From positions 1 through 6,738 of the forward strand of contig JAQVIE010000067.1 in NCBI GenBank assembly GCA_028695895.1: a stretch of 6,738 nt of DNA. Reading direction: 5' to 3'. The position numbers were made by a program, and so were the translations under genes. The notes beneath the pieces were generated by a model that searched no databases, was not told where the DNA came from, and saw only the letters and a program-made list of their open reading frames with translations. Of the stretch, positions 1 through 5,881 are shown piece after piece. Every line of letters starts with the position of its first letter. Positions within the stretch are counted from its first letter, which is position 1. The DNA comes from Methanospirillum sp. (lineage in GTDB: Archaea > Halobacteriota > Methanomicrobia > Methanomicrobiales > Methanospirillaceae).

Positions 1-66
1 TTATTATACAATTTATCAATTAATATTAAATTAATTTCTAAAATCCAAATAGTGTTTGCGTATATT

Positions 67-85
67 AAATAAAATAAAATAAAAT
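67..85. repeat. Short AAAAT tandem repeat
   Basis: Four consecutive units, the first lacking one A: AAAT followed by three copies of AAAAT. This is low-complexity sequence inside the A/T-rich intergenic region. It may be a slippage-prone microsatellite or simply A/T bias. I see no link to a gene. Confidence 0.6.
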
Positions 86-216
86 TCACATATAAATCTA
101 TTGTATGAAACTTAAGGCAGACCTATCAAAAGTTCCCAAATTTCCATGTTATAAGTTATTTCCACTCTATAAATCCCGGATAATGCCAAAAACATATATT
201 TTTGCATTCTTTATAT

Positions 217-230
217 CTGACTGATGTCAG
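217..230. repeat. Small inverted repeat (CTGAC-TGAT-GTCAG)
   Basis: A 5-bp perfect stem, CTGAC/GTCAG, with a TGAT loop. It is one of the few more GC-containing spots in the A/T-rich leader region. It could be a protein-binding dyad or the remains of a small RNA, but a stem this short can arise by chance. There is no T-tract immediately after it. Confidence 0.25.
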
Positions 231-481
231 GTCAAAACAATAACCTATTAACCCATCAATACAAATTATTTTTAATACGGTTCATATTAGTTGTGCATGA
301 AGAAAATTACTTCATTTCATATTTCAAAAAACAGGGATCCAATGCCATAACATTTCTGATAAAACTTATAACTAAAGGGTAATACAATCTCGTTTATTCT
401 CTATTCCAATAAAAAGATGGAAGAGATTCCGGGTTGAGCACATGAAAAATTGAAAAAAACTGATGGATATCAAAATTAAAC

Positions 482-1459
482 ATGAAGGAAGTTCTAAATA
501 TTTCAGGTCACTCTGTTGATTTGAAACGATATAACAATTCCTGGGAGGAAGTCAGAAAATTTGTGAATACCATGGGATGCTCCGGGGTTGAACTCCTTAT
601 AGGAGGTGAACATGATAACACAATTCCCCTGGACCTCATATCATCAATTCACCTTCCTGACTGGCTTGGATGGATGCGCCTCTGGAGGGAGCCTGAATCT
701 GTTCCTGCTGATTGTGAACCATTTAAACTGACATATTATTTTGGAGCTGCAACACCTGAAGATCTTATCCGATCATTTATTGACAATCTGGAAAAAGCTG
801 CAGGACTTGGTGCAGCATATGCCGTTTTTCATGTCACACATATAGAGCTGGATGCGTTTTTTACAAGAAACCACCGCTATACCACCAGGGAAGTTCTCTT
901 CTCTGCAGCTTTATTTTTAAATACCGCCTGCAAGAACTTTCCAAAAGGAAAGCCACCAGTTACAATCGGTTTTGAAAATCTATGGTGGCCAGGACTGACT
1001 TTATTATCACAAGATGAGATTGATTTTTTTACTAGTCAGTTAGAATTTGACAACTGGTTCTTTGTCCTTGATACAGGACACATGATGAATGCAATGGACA
1101 CCCGGACAGAAGAAGACGGAATCCGAAAAGTATTGTCAGTAATGGACACTCTTTCCAGTGCAACACTGGAGAGAATAAAAGCTGTGCATTTTCATTGCAG
1201 CATATCAGGGAAATACCAGGAAGAAAATTTTTTTTGTGACCCGCCATCCGGGTTTTCCAGTCTTATGTATGGAGAACAGATCTCCCTCCTTATGCCCATG
1301 GTTGCGAAACTGGATCAGCACCGTCCATTTACGAACCCTGAATGTAAGATGATCCTGCAGAAGGTAAATCCCGATTACCTGGTTCATGAATTTATAAACA
1401 GAACAAAAGAAGAGTTTGAAGAAAAAATCAGAACTCAGAAAAATTGTCTCAAAAATTGA
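482..1459 (+). CDS. Xylose-isomerase-like TIM-barrel protein (sugar phosphate isomerase/epimerase or AP-endonuclease-2 family)
   Basis: A 325-residue cytosolic protein with the strand-end pattern of the xylose-isomerase-like TIM-barrel superfamily. The candidate metal ligands sit where this fold puts them: H57 (SSIHLP), H117 and H120 (VFHVTH), E165 (IGFENLWW), D197 and H200 (VLDTGH), H236/H238 (VHFHCS) and E287 (NPECK). The set of acidic and histidine residues argues for an active divalent-metal enzyme, but the substrate cannot be read from sequence. ATG 482 is chosen because an in-frame stop (461-463) lies just upstream and the first barrel strand begins at once. No Shine-Dalgarno precedes it, so it may be leaderless. 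It is convergent with btuF, 6 bp away, and not in an operon with the transporter, so a corrinoid role is only a guess. The superfamily assignment is solid; the reaction is unknown. Confidence 0.85.
   Translation: MKEVLNISGHSVDLKRYNNSWEEVRKFVNTMGCSGVELLIGGEHDNTIPLDLISSIHLPDWLGWMRLWREPESVPADCEPFKLTYYFGAATPEDLIRSFIDNLEKAAGLGAAYAVFHVTHIELDAFFTRNHRYTTREVLFSAALFLNTACKNFPKGKPPVTIGFENLWWPGLTLLSQDEIDFFTSQLEFDNWFFVLDTGHMMNAMDTRTEEDGIRKVLSVMDTLSSATLERIKAVHFHCSISGKYQEENFFCDPPSGFSSLMYGEQISLLMPMVAKLDQHRPFTNPECKMILQKVNPDYLVHEFINRTKEEFEEKIRTQKNCLKN
1422..1455 (-). terminator. Oligo-T tracts downstream of btuF
   Basis: Read on the minus strand, three T runs (T5 at 1455-1451, T5 at 1443-1439, T6 at 1427-1422) follow within 45 nt of the btuF stop codon. 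Archaeal RNA polymerase terminates at such T-rich stretches without needing a hairpin. The tracts lie inside the 3' end of the convergent TIM-barrel gene, where they read as lysine-rich codons, so part of the signal may be codon composition. The plus strand has no equivalent tract right after the TIM-barrel stop. Confidence 0.4.
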
Positions 1460-1465
1460 CGGGGA

Positions 1466-2431
1466 TTATTCCTCCCTGATCTTCGGAGCTATCTCTTCTA
1501 ACAGATCCCAAAGCCTGGGTCCGGCCCTGTCAGCAACATCGCTGTCAACCATGATGGTTCTATTTGAACTAATTGCGGACAGTCCTGATAAACGTGGTTC
1601 ATTCATGAAATATTCCATAATATCAGCATTATCACTACCCATACCGCATCCGGAGTTCACCATTATAATATCAGGATTTTTATTGACAAACTCCTCAATA
1701 TTCACAATCACATGGCTGCTTTTATCCGAAAAAGCATTTACACCTCCAGCTATATGAATAAGTTCATCCTGGAATGTCCCTTTTCCACTTGCATAAATCG
1801 GATCATGCCATATTACATGAGCAACAACAGGTTTTTTTACAAAAGCTTCCCCTTCTTTCCGGACTTTATCTTCTCTAATCTTCAGGTCAGATATTATTTC
1901 TGATGCCTTTTCATATGTCCCGGTGATATATCCCAATTTTTCAAAAATGGCATAAATTTCATTCAGACTTTCAACATCTGCAAAATACACAGGAATACCA
2001 AGACTTTTTATCCGTTCAACTGTATCCTGATTGTTTCCAGATGAAGCAACAACAAGATCAGGGCGTAATGCAACAACCTTCTCAATACTCACAGTTGAAA
2101 AACCTCCAATCTTTTCTTTATCAAGGGCACCATCCGGATAATTGCAATACTCAGTTATTCCCACGATCCGATCATCAAGGCCGAGTGCAAAGAGAACTTC
2201 GGTATTTGAAGGGGCCAGTGATACTATCCGAAAAGGTTCAGAATGAACAGTCACTGGCAGCTTTTGATCGTCCTGAACAGTCCGCGGCCATGGATCATTG
2301 TTTTCGTACTGGATGGCACCATTGAGAGGTGAACATAAAAGAAATATGAAAAATATACAAATTATTGCATTTTTTATCAATCTCAAAGGTTTTTCTGATC
2401 TCATATCTTTCACTGCTTTTTTCCCTGTCAT
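1466..2431 (-). CDS. btuF: Corrinoid/vitamin B12-type ABC transporter substrate-binding protein
   Basis: Extracytoplasmic binding protein of the BtuF/FhuD (helical-backbone) class, 321 residues, that would capture corrinoid and deliver it to BtuCD. An N-terminal hydrophobic segment (about 21-38) after basic residues is a signal peptide or anchor; Cys33 lacks a proper lipobox. The mature part opens with the family hallmark RIVSLAPSNTEVLFALGL (68-85), then GITEYCNYP and the first-lobe end RPDLVVAS (123-130). A long linker helix follows, then the second lobe with HVIWHDP (205-211), the AGG-N-F motif (228-234) and a closing GPRLWDLLEEIAP. ATG 2431 is preferred because GTGAT stands 6 nt before it; Met10 (2404) has only a weaker GTGA. 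The gene is divergent from btuC rather than in its operon. Ligand could instead be heme, an iron chelate or another metal complex; the fold and role are secure. Confidence 0.88.
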   Translation of the reverse strand: MTGKKAVKDMRSEKPLRLIKNAIICIFFIFLLCSPLNGAIQYENNDPWPRTVQDDQKLPVTVHSEPFRIVSLAPSNTEVLFALGLDDRIVGITEYCNYPDGALDKEKIGGFSTVSIEKVVALRPDLVVASSGNNQDTVERIKSLGIPVYFADVESLNEIYAIFEKLGYITGTYEKASEIISDLKIREDKVRKEGEAFVKKPVVAHVIWHDPIYASGKGTFQDELIHIAGGVNAFSDKSSHVIVNIEEFVNKNPDIIMVNSGCGMGSDNADIMEYFMNEPRLSGLSAISSNRTIMVDSDVADRAGPRLWDLLEEIAPKIREE

Positions 2432-2437
2432 AATACA

Positions 2438-2442
2438 ATCAC
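2438..2442 (-). promoter_or_regulatory. Ribosome binding site of btuF (GTGAT)
   Basis: GTGAT on the minus strand lies 6 nt before the ATG at 2431 and matches the archaeal anti-Shine-Dalgarno (GGTGAT core). It decides the start in favour of Met1 over Met10. btuF thus seems to have a short leader with a ribosome site, whereas divergent btuC does not. Confidence 0.55.
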
Positions 2443-2460
2443 TTATCTTACGCTAATTAA

Positions 2461-2470
2461 AAATATATTT
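2461..2470. promoter_or_regulatory. Palindromic TATA element shared by divergent btuF and btuC
   Basis: AAATATATTT is a perfect 10-bp palindrome in the 58-bp spacer and can act as a TATA box in both directions. Its centre is about 25 nt before the btuC ATG, which places transcription start at or next to the start codon; no Shine-Dalgarno precedes btuC, so its mRNA is probably leaderless. On the minus strand the centre is about 34 nt before the btuF ATG, giving a leader of roughly 8 nt, or somewhat longer if the adjacent ATGATAAATAT is the box used. An ATCATAT direct repeat (2471-2477 and 2485-2491) beside it could be a regulator site. Confidence 0.55.
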
Positions 2471-2489
2471 ATCATATCTGACTCATCAT

Positions 2490-3455
2490 ATGAATACCAT
2501 TCGAAATATTCTGATACTTACCGGGCTTGGTTGTGCAGTATTAATAGCAATCCTGGTATCCGTCATCACTGGTCCGGTTGACATATCTCTGGCAGATATT
2601 CTGACCGGTGCAATTAATGATAAAACAAAAGAGCTGATCCTTTTTGATATCCGGATGCCACGGGCAATTGCAGCTGCCCTGGTCGGTGCAGGACTGGCCT
2701 GTGCCGGAGCAGCAATGCAGACATTGTTCCGTAATGATCTTGCAGACCCCTATACACTTGGAACATCAGCTGGCGGGGCAGTAGGGGTTTCCCTTGCAAT
2801 AATCTCCGGTGTTGCAATGCTTGTCCCGGTAGCCGCATTTTGTGGTGCAATAGGATCTGCATTTCTTGTATACATTCTGGCAGCACAAAAAAAACGACTT
2901 AGTACAGGTAACCTTCTTTTAACCGGGATAGCTGTATCAATGTTCTTCTCATCGGTTGTTTCGGTCTGTCTTGTTTTATCAGGGAAAAATATGCACCAGA
3001 TCATGTTCTGGCTTATGGGGGGTCTTTGGAATACGTCCTGGGCAGACATTCCCCTCCTTTTGATAACACTTATTCCTGCAGGATTACTTGTATTGTTTTC
3101 CCGAGATCTGAATATCATGTCATGTGGAGAAGCAGAAACGCGAACACTTGGGATAGATCCGGAAAAAACAAAACTTCTGCTACTTGGAATCTCGGCAGGT
3201 ATAACTGGTCTTGTGGTATCAGTATCAGGATCCATAGGGTTTATCGGTCTTGTTTCTCCCCATATAATGCGAATAATAACCGGCCCTGATCACCGGGTCC
3301 TGATTCCGGCATCCCTTGGATGCGGGGCATTTCTTCTGGTCTGTGCAGATACAATCTCCAGGACATGGCTGGGCGATCTTCCGGTTGGTATCGTCACCGC
3401 ATTCTTTGGAGCACCATTCTTCCTCATGCTTATCAGAAGGAGAACCGATTTATGA
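2490..3455 (+). CDS. btuC: Corrinoid/vitamin B12-type ABC transporter permease (FecCD family)
   Basis: Integral membrane subunit of a type II ABC importer, 321 residues, the usual length for BtuC/FecD. The protein is hydrophobic throughout with about ten membrane helices expected. Family landmarks are visible in order: RMPRAIAAALVGAGLACAGA (55-74), MQTLFRNDLADPYTLGTSAG (76-95), the LTGIAVS helix (144-150), the WLMGGLW segment (174-180), the cytoplasmic coupling region LGIDPEKTKLLLLG (220-233), IGFIGLVSPHIMR (249-261), GPDHR (265-269) and DLPVGIVTAFFGAPFF (296-311) before a basic C-terminus. It would form a homodimer pore with two BtuD copies and receive ligand from BtuF. Its stop overlaps the btuD start in ATGA. 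The ATG at 2490 has no ribosome site and sits about 25 nt from the TATA palindrome, so it is probably leaderless. The family is certain, the exact ligand inferred. Confidence 0.92.
   Translation: MNTIRNILILTGLGCAVLIAILVSVITGPVDISLADILTGAINDKTKELILFDIRMPRAIAAALVGAGLACAGAAMQTLFRNDLADPYTLGTSAGGAVGVSLAIISGVAMLVPVAAFCGAIGSAFLVYILAAQKKRLSTGNLLLTGIAVSMFFSSVVSVCLVLSGKNMHQIMFWLMGGLWNTSWADIPLLLITLIPAGLLVLFSRDLNIMSCGEAETRTLGIDPEKTKLLLLGISAGITGLVVSVSGSIGFIGLVSPHIMRIITGPDHRVLIPASLGCGAFLLVCADTISRTWLGDLPVGIVTAFFGAPFFLMLIRRRTDL
3435..3442 (+). promoter_or_regulatory. Ribosome binding site of btuD (AGAAGGAG)
   Basis: AGAAGGAG inside the 3' end of btuC stands 9 nt before the ATG at 3452. It fixes the btuD start and, with the ATGA overlap, points to translational coupling of permease and ATPase. 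Confidence 0.65.
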
Positions 3456-4723
3456 AAGATACAATCCTGGAAATATCAGATCTTTCTGCCGGTTATGAAG
3501 AGAAAGATATTCTTCAGGAGATCTCCTTATTCATCAGGGAAAAAAGTTTTGTCGGGATTATCGGACCGAACGGATCTGGAAAAAGTACATTTATGCAGGT
3601 TCTTGCCCGTTCTCTTCCTGTCAGGAATGGAGATATTGTGCTGATGGGTGATTCCCTTCAATCCTGGTCATTCCGCGATTTTGGAAAGATAGTAGGATAT
3701 GTGCCACAGGAGTCTGATATAAAATTCAGGTATCCGGTATATGATGTAGTCATGATGGGTAGAAATCCACATATTGAGAGATTTCGTTCCCCGTCAGCTG
3801 CAGATCATGAGGCAGTCCAAAGAGCTCTTTTGCAGACCGGTACCGTGGAACTTGCCAGGCGGCCAATTACCGATCTGTCAGGTGGCGAAAGGCAACGTGT
3901 TATGATTGCCAGGGTGCTTGCACAGGACCCGGTTCTGCTCCTTTTGGATGAACCATTTGCACATATAGATATTCATCACCAGTATGAACTCATCAGGATT
4001 ATTCGTGAGACATCCAGGGATAAAAGAGCTGTTATTGGAGTTTTTCATGATATTAACCTCGCTGCAGCGTACTGTGACCAGCTTGTGCTGATGAATGATG
4101 GAAAAATCCGAGCATTCGGTAAACCAGAAGAAGTTCTGACCACCAGCCTGTTAAAGGAGGTATTCAGAATCAGCCCGGTTATTGATGTAAATCCTACAAC
4201 CGGAACGCCTTATGTATATGTTGAGGAAAAATGGAAAGAAACTGATGCTCAGAATGTCCATATTCACCTGATTTCAGGCGGGGGGACAGGAACGTACCTT
4301 ATCTCACTTCTGAGCAGATCCGGATATTCACTCAGTTGCGGGGTTTTGGCTGAAAATGATTCAGACTGCCTGATGGCAAGAAAGTATGATATCCCGACGC
4401 TTACAGAACCACCCTTCTCCCGTCTTTCCCAGGAAACGGAAGAAAAACTGACCGAACTGGTTAAGAAAGCCGATGTTGTCATCGTAACATCAATGCCGGT
4501 TGGGTGGGGGAATTATCCGAATATCAGGGTTCTTGAGCAGATTGATCCGCACAAGATACTATGTATTCTTCCTTCATCAGGACCATCTCTTCCGGATTTT
4601 ACGAGTGGGGTTGCAACCGACACCATAAAAAGACTTTTGTCAAACGGTGCACAGAAGAAATCAAGCCCGGGTGAACTTATGGAAATACTGCAAACAACGC
4701 AAATCGTGAATGATTACAAGTAA
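3452..4723 (+). CDS. btuD: Corrinoid/vitamin B12-type ABC transporter ATPase with extra C-terminal Rossmann-like domain
   Basis: Cytoplasmic ATPase subunit of the importer, 423 residues against about 250-270 for a plain FecE/BtuD protein. The ABC domain (1-260) is complete: Walker A GPNGSGKST (38-46), Q-loop Q86, signature LSGGE (142-146), Walker B VLLLLDEP (161-168), D-loop region AHIDIHHQ (170-177) and switch His199 in VFHDIN. From about 268 a second domain starts with a strand, then the glycine-rich loop GGGTGT (276-281), a helix, GVLAENDSD (297-305), EPPFS (319-323), ADVVIVTSMPVGWGN (340-354) and a weakly conserved tail. It looks like a Rossmann-like nucleotide- or ligand-binding fold, perhaps regulatory. 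From memory, similar extended ATPases occur in haloarchaea and other methanogens. The start at 3452 is set by the ATGA overlap with btuC and the AGAAGGAG site; a 44-residue longer form from 3320 would lie inside btuC. Confidence 0.92.
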   Translation: MKDTILEISDLSAGYEEKDILQEISLFIREKSFVGIIGPNGSGKSTFMQVLARSLPVRNGDIVLMGDSLQSWSFRDFGKIVGYVPQESDIKFRYPVYDVVMMGRNPHIERFRSPSAADHEAVQRALLQTGTVELARRPITDLSGGERQRVMIARVLAQDPVLLLLDEPFAHIDIHHQYELIRIIRETSRDKRAVIGVFHDINLAAAYCDQLVLMNDGKIRAFGKPEEVLTTSLLKEVFRISPVIDVNPTTGTPYVYVEEKWKETDAQNVHIHLISGGGTGTYLISLLSRSGYSLSCGVLAENDSDCLMARKYDIPTLTEPPFSRLSQETEEKLTELVKKADVVIVTSMPVGWGNYPNIRVLEQIDPHKILCILPSSGPSLPDFTSGVATDTIKRLLSNGAQKKSSPGELMEILQTTQIVNDYK

Positions 4724-4887
4724 TTCTCTTCACTTACTTTCTTTCTAAATCTCTCGGGCATTGGTGGAGATCCTTTTCGTCGGTCAGATAATCTCCGGGC
4801 AGTTTCAATCATATGGAGATATTGCGATTTTGTAAGGGGATATGATTTTCGATTTTTTTCCCGGAATTCATTATCAGGCGGGATCAT
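4714..4887 (-). CDS. Small basic protein of 57 residues, function unknown
   Basis: A short open frame from ATG 4887 to TAA 4714 that fills most of the gap between btuD and the J-domain gene. I do not recognise it. The product has 14 Lys/Arg against 8 Asp/Glu, no Cys, no Trp and no membrane segment. It begins MIPPDNEFREKN, has a probable helix around 18-38 (LTKSQYLHMIETARRLSDRR), then a proline-containing turn (SPPMPERF) and a charged tail ending EENYL. AAGGTT stands 5 nt before the ATG as a ribosome site. Its 3' end overlaps the last 10 bases of btuD in convergent orientation, and it is divergent from the J-domain gene. Such basic charge could mean nucleic-acid or ribosome binding, but that is inference. 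Without it the spacer would be an unusually long empty gap for this compact region. Confidence 0.55.
   Translation of the reverse strand: MIPPDNEFREKNRKSYPLTKSQYLHMIETARRLSDRRKGSPPMPERFRKKVSEENYL
4845..4859 (+). terminator. Oligo-T tract downstream of btuCD
   Basis: ATTTTCGATTTTTTT, ending in T7, lies about 130 nt after the btuD stop on the plus strand, with another T4 at 4828-4831. No other strong T run occurs nearer the stop, so this is the best candidate end for the btuCD transcript. It lies inside the small minus-strand gene, so a btuCD transcript would be antisense to most of that gene. Confidence 0.4.
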
Positions 4888-4892
4888 AAAGT

Positions 4893-4924
4893 AACCTTAA
4901 ATGATGAATAGAACCTAAATAATA
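4893..4924. promoter_or_regulatory. Promoter region between the small gene and the J-domain gene, with direct repeat
   Basis: TAAATAATA (4916-4924) is centred about 23 nt before the J-domain ATG at 4943, the spacing of a leaderless archaeal promoter, and no strong ribosome site precedes that ATG. Read the other way, the same box could serve the small gene. The sequence AACCTTAAAT (4893-4902) recurs as AACCTAAAT (4912-4920), a direct repeat with a 19-bp period; the first copy supplies the AAGGTT ribosome site of the small gene. The repeat could be a regulator site or chance. Confidence 0.4.
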
Positions 4925-4942
4925 GTATCTGCATGATTTCTC

Positions 4943-5254
4943 ATGAAAACGACACCAGATATTACACTTCAACAAGCTGCAATATTACTCGGATTTACTG
5001 ATAAAGCCAGTCTTATGGAGATCAGGAAACGATATCATGAATTAGTCAGGGAATGGCACCCGGATGTATCAGTCCATGAACCAGATGAATCCCATGAGAT
5101 GATGATCCAATATAAAGATGCGTATGAAATTCTTGTCGATTACTGTTTAAATTACCAGGTCACATTTACCGATGAAGACGATAAAAAACGGCATATCTCC
5201 CGATCAATGGAATACTGGCAGGAACATTTTGGTGATGATCCGATTTGGGGATAA
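4943..5254 (+). CDS. J-domain-only protein (DnaJ-like co-chaperone)
   Basis: A 103-residue cytosolic protein with a complete J domain at about 7-70: helix I (TLQQAAILLGF), helix II rich in basic residues (LMEIRKRYHELVREW), the invariant HPD at 39-41, and helix III (MIQYKDAYEILVDY). HPD and the basic helix II are what stimulate the ATPase of DnaK/Hsp70, so it should act as a J-protein partner. There is no G/F region, zinc-finger domain or substrate-binding domain, so it is not DnaJ itself. A C-terminal segment ends with YWQEHFGDDPIWG, a pattern I recall from other short J-domain proteins. It stands alone, with its own promoter, divergent from the small gene and convergent with the methyltransferase 24 bp away. 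Its client or task is unknown. Confidence 0.88.
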   Translation: MKTTPDITLQQAAILLGFTDKASLMEIRKRYHELVREWHPDVSVHEPDESHEMMIQYKDAYEILVDYCLNYQVTFTDEDDKKRHISRSMEYWQEHFGDDPIWG

Positions 5255-5278
5255 TCCGTTGAAGCAGTGATCATATTT

Positions 5279-5881
5279 TCAGACTTTGTCACCTTTTTGA
5301 AATGTCAGGATACAAAACCCGATTCTGCAATCGACTGATCTGAGGGAAAAACCAGTCCTGGTGATCATCTGAATCACCTCATCATGCCCATAAAACCTGG
5401 CATGTGAAAGAAACCTGCCTTTATCAGGACGGGACAGGTATCGCTCTGCAATAATTCCACCTTTTTCAATAAATGCAACTACAAGTATTCCATCATGCAT
5501 GAGTATCCGGTGAACCTCATGCAAGGTCTTCTCCGGTTTTTTTAGAAAACAGAGAACGGTAATCATGGCAACCATCCGGATAACTGAGGACTTTACCGGA
5601 ACTGCCTCACCTATGGTACGGATAACCTCAATTCCTCTTCCTTTTGCCATCAGGCCAAGAGACCGGGATGGTTCAACACCATAACCGATACCAAGCGGCT
5701 TTGCAAACCGTCCACTGCCAACCCCGATCTCAAGAGCAGGAGAGGGAATAACTCCTATGGCCTCCCTGATCCGTTTTAACTCTTCCAGGTAAACATCCTG
5801 GTTATCAGAAAACCATTGATCATACTTGTCAGCATACTCTTCAAAAACCCTGACAGACAGGAGATCAGGACTTATTTCCAT
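5279..5881 (-). CDS. Class I SAM-dependent methyltransferase
   Basis: A 200-residue cytosolic protein of the Methyltransf_11/UbiE-like type. After an N-terminal helical cap (FEEYADKYDQWF, 13-24) comes SAM-binding motif I, ALEIGVGSGRF (49-59), then the acidic ribose-binding position E70 in GVEPS and GEAVPV (91-96) contacting the adenine. The motif IV strand reads IRMVAMITVLCFL (101-113), followed by EKTLHEVHRIL (117-127), GILVVAF (131-137) and a substrate-lid region with SHARFY (159-164). The usual Asp of the FD-x-V motif is replaced by Arg102. The substrate, small molecule or protein, cannot be told. It is the last gene of the minus-strand operon and overlaps the upstream gene by 17 bp; CCAGGT about 3 nt before ATG 5881 is the likely ribosome site. 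Methyltransferase identity is firm. Confidence 0.88.
   Translation of the reverse strand: MEISPDLLSVRVFEEYADKYDQWFSDNQDVYLEELKRIREAIGVIPSPALEIGVGSGRFAKPLGIGYGVEPSRSLGLMAKGRGIEVIRTIGEAVPVKSSVIRMVAMITVLCFLKKPEKTLHEVHRILMHDGILVVAFIEKGGIIAERYLSRPDKGRFLSHARFYGHDEVIQMITRTGFSLRSVDCRIGFCILTFQKGDKV

Larger units (their letters stand above)
1..481. other. A/T-rich intergenic region without a supported gene
   Basis: This stretch is far richer in A and T than the rest of the window, and I find no convincing gene on either strand. The longest plus-strand reading frame I found runs from 105 to 224 (39 residues, lysine- and phenylalanine-rich) with no ribosome site and no recognisable motif. It holds a short AAAAT tandem repeat and a small hairpin, both listed separately. 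It must carry the promoter of the TIM-barrel gene, but no clear TATA box stands at the expected distance before base 482: the A-rich stretch around 445-460 is a poor match. The gene ending to the left lies outside the window. Confidence 0.6.

Noticed and set aside
105..224. 39-residue lysine/phenylalanine-rich frame in the A/T-rich leader region
   Set aside because: There is no ribosome site, the only TATA-like stretch (91-97) is too close to the ATG, and the length is within chance expectation.
1..481. Possible cobalamin riboswitch or other structured RNA upstream of the first gene
   Set aside because: The region lacks GC-rich conserved boxes, only a 5-bp hairpin is visible, and the downstream gene is not the transporter.
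1416..1757. 113-residue plus-strand frame across the TIM-barrel/btuF junction
   Set aside because: It overlaps the 3' ends of two real genes, has no recognisable domain and reads the complement of btuF codons.
2750..3235. 161-residue open frame on the minus strand within btuC
   Set aside because: It is the reverse shadow of a well-supported membrane protein gene, with proline/serine/arginine-rich composition and no motif.
3320..3451. N-terminal extension of the ATPase frame by 44 residues to a start at 3320
   Set aside because: It lies entirely inside btuC in another frame, has no ABC-like sequence, and the start at 3452 has AGAAGGAG plus the ATGA overlap; the ABC domain begins right there.
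4901..4907. ATGATGA resembling a C box of an archaeal C/D guide RNA
   Set aside because: No D box (CTGA) or D'/C' pair follows at the needed distance, and the site lies in the promoter spacer.
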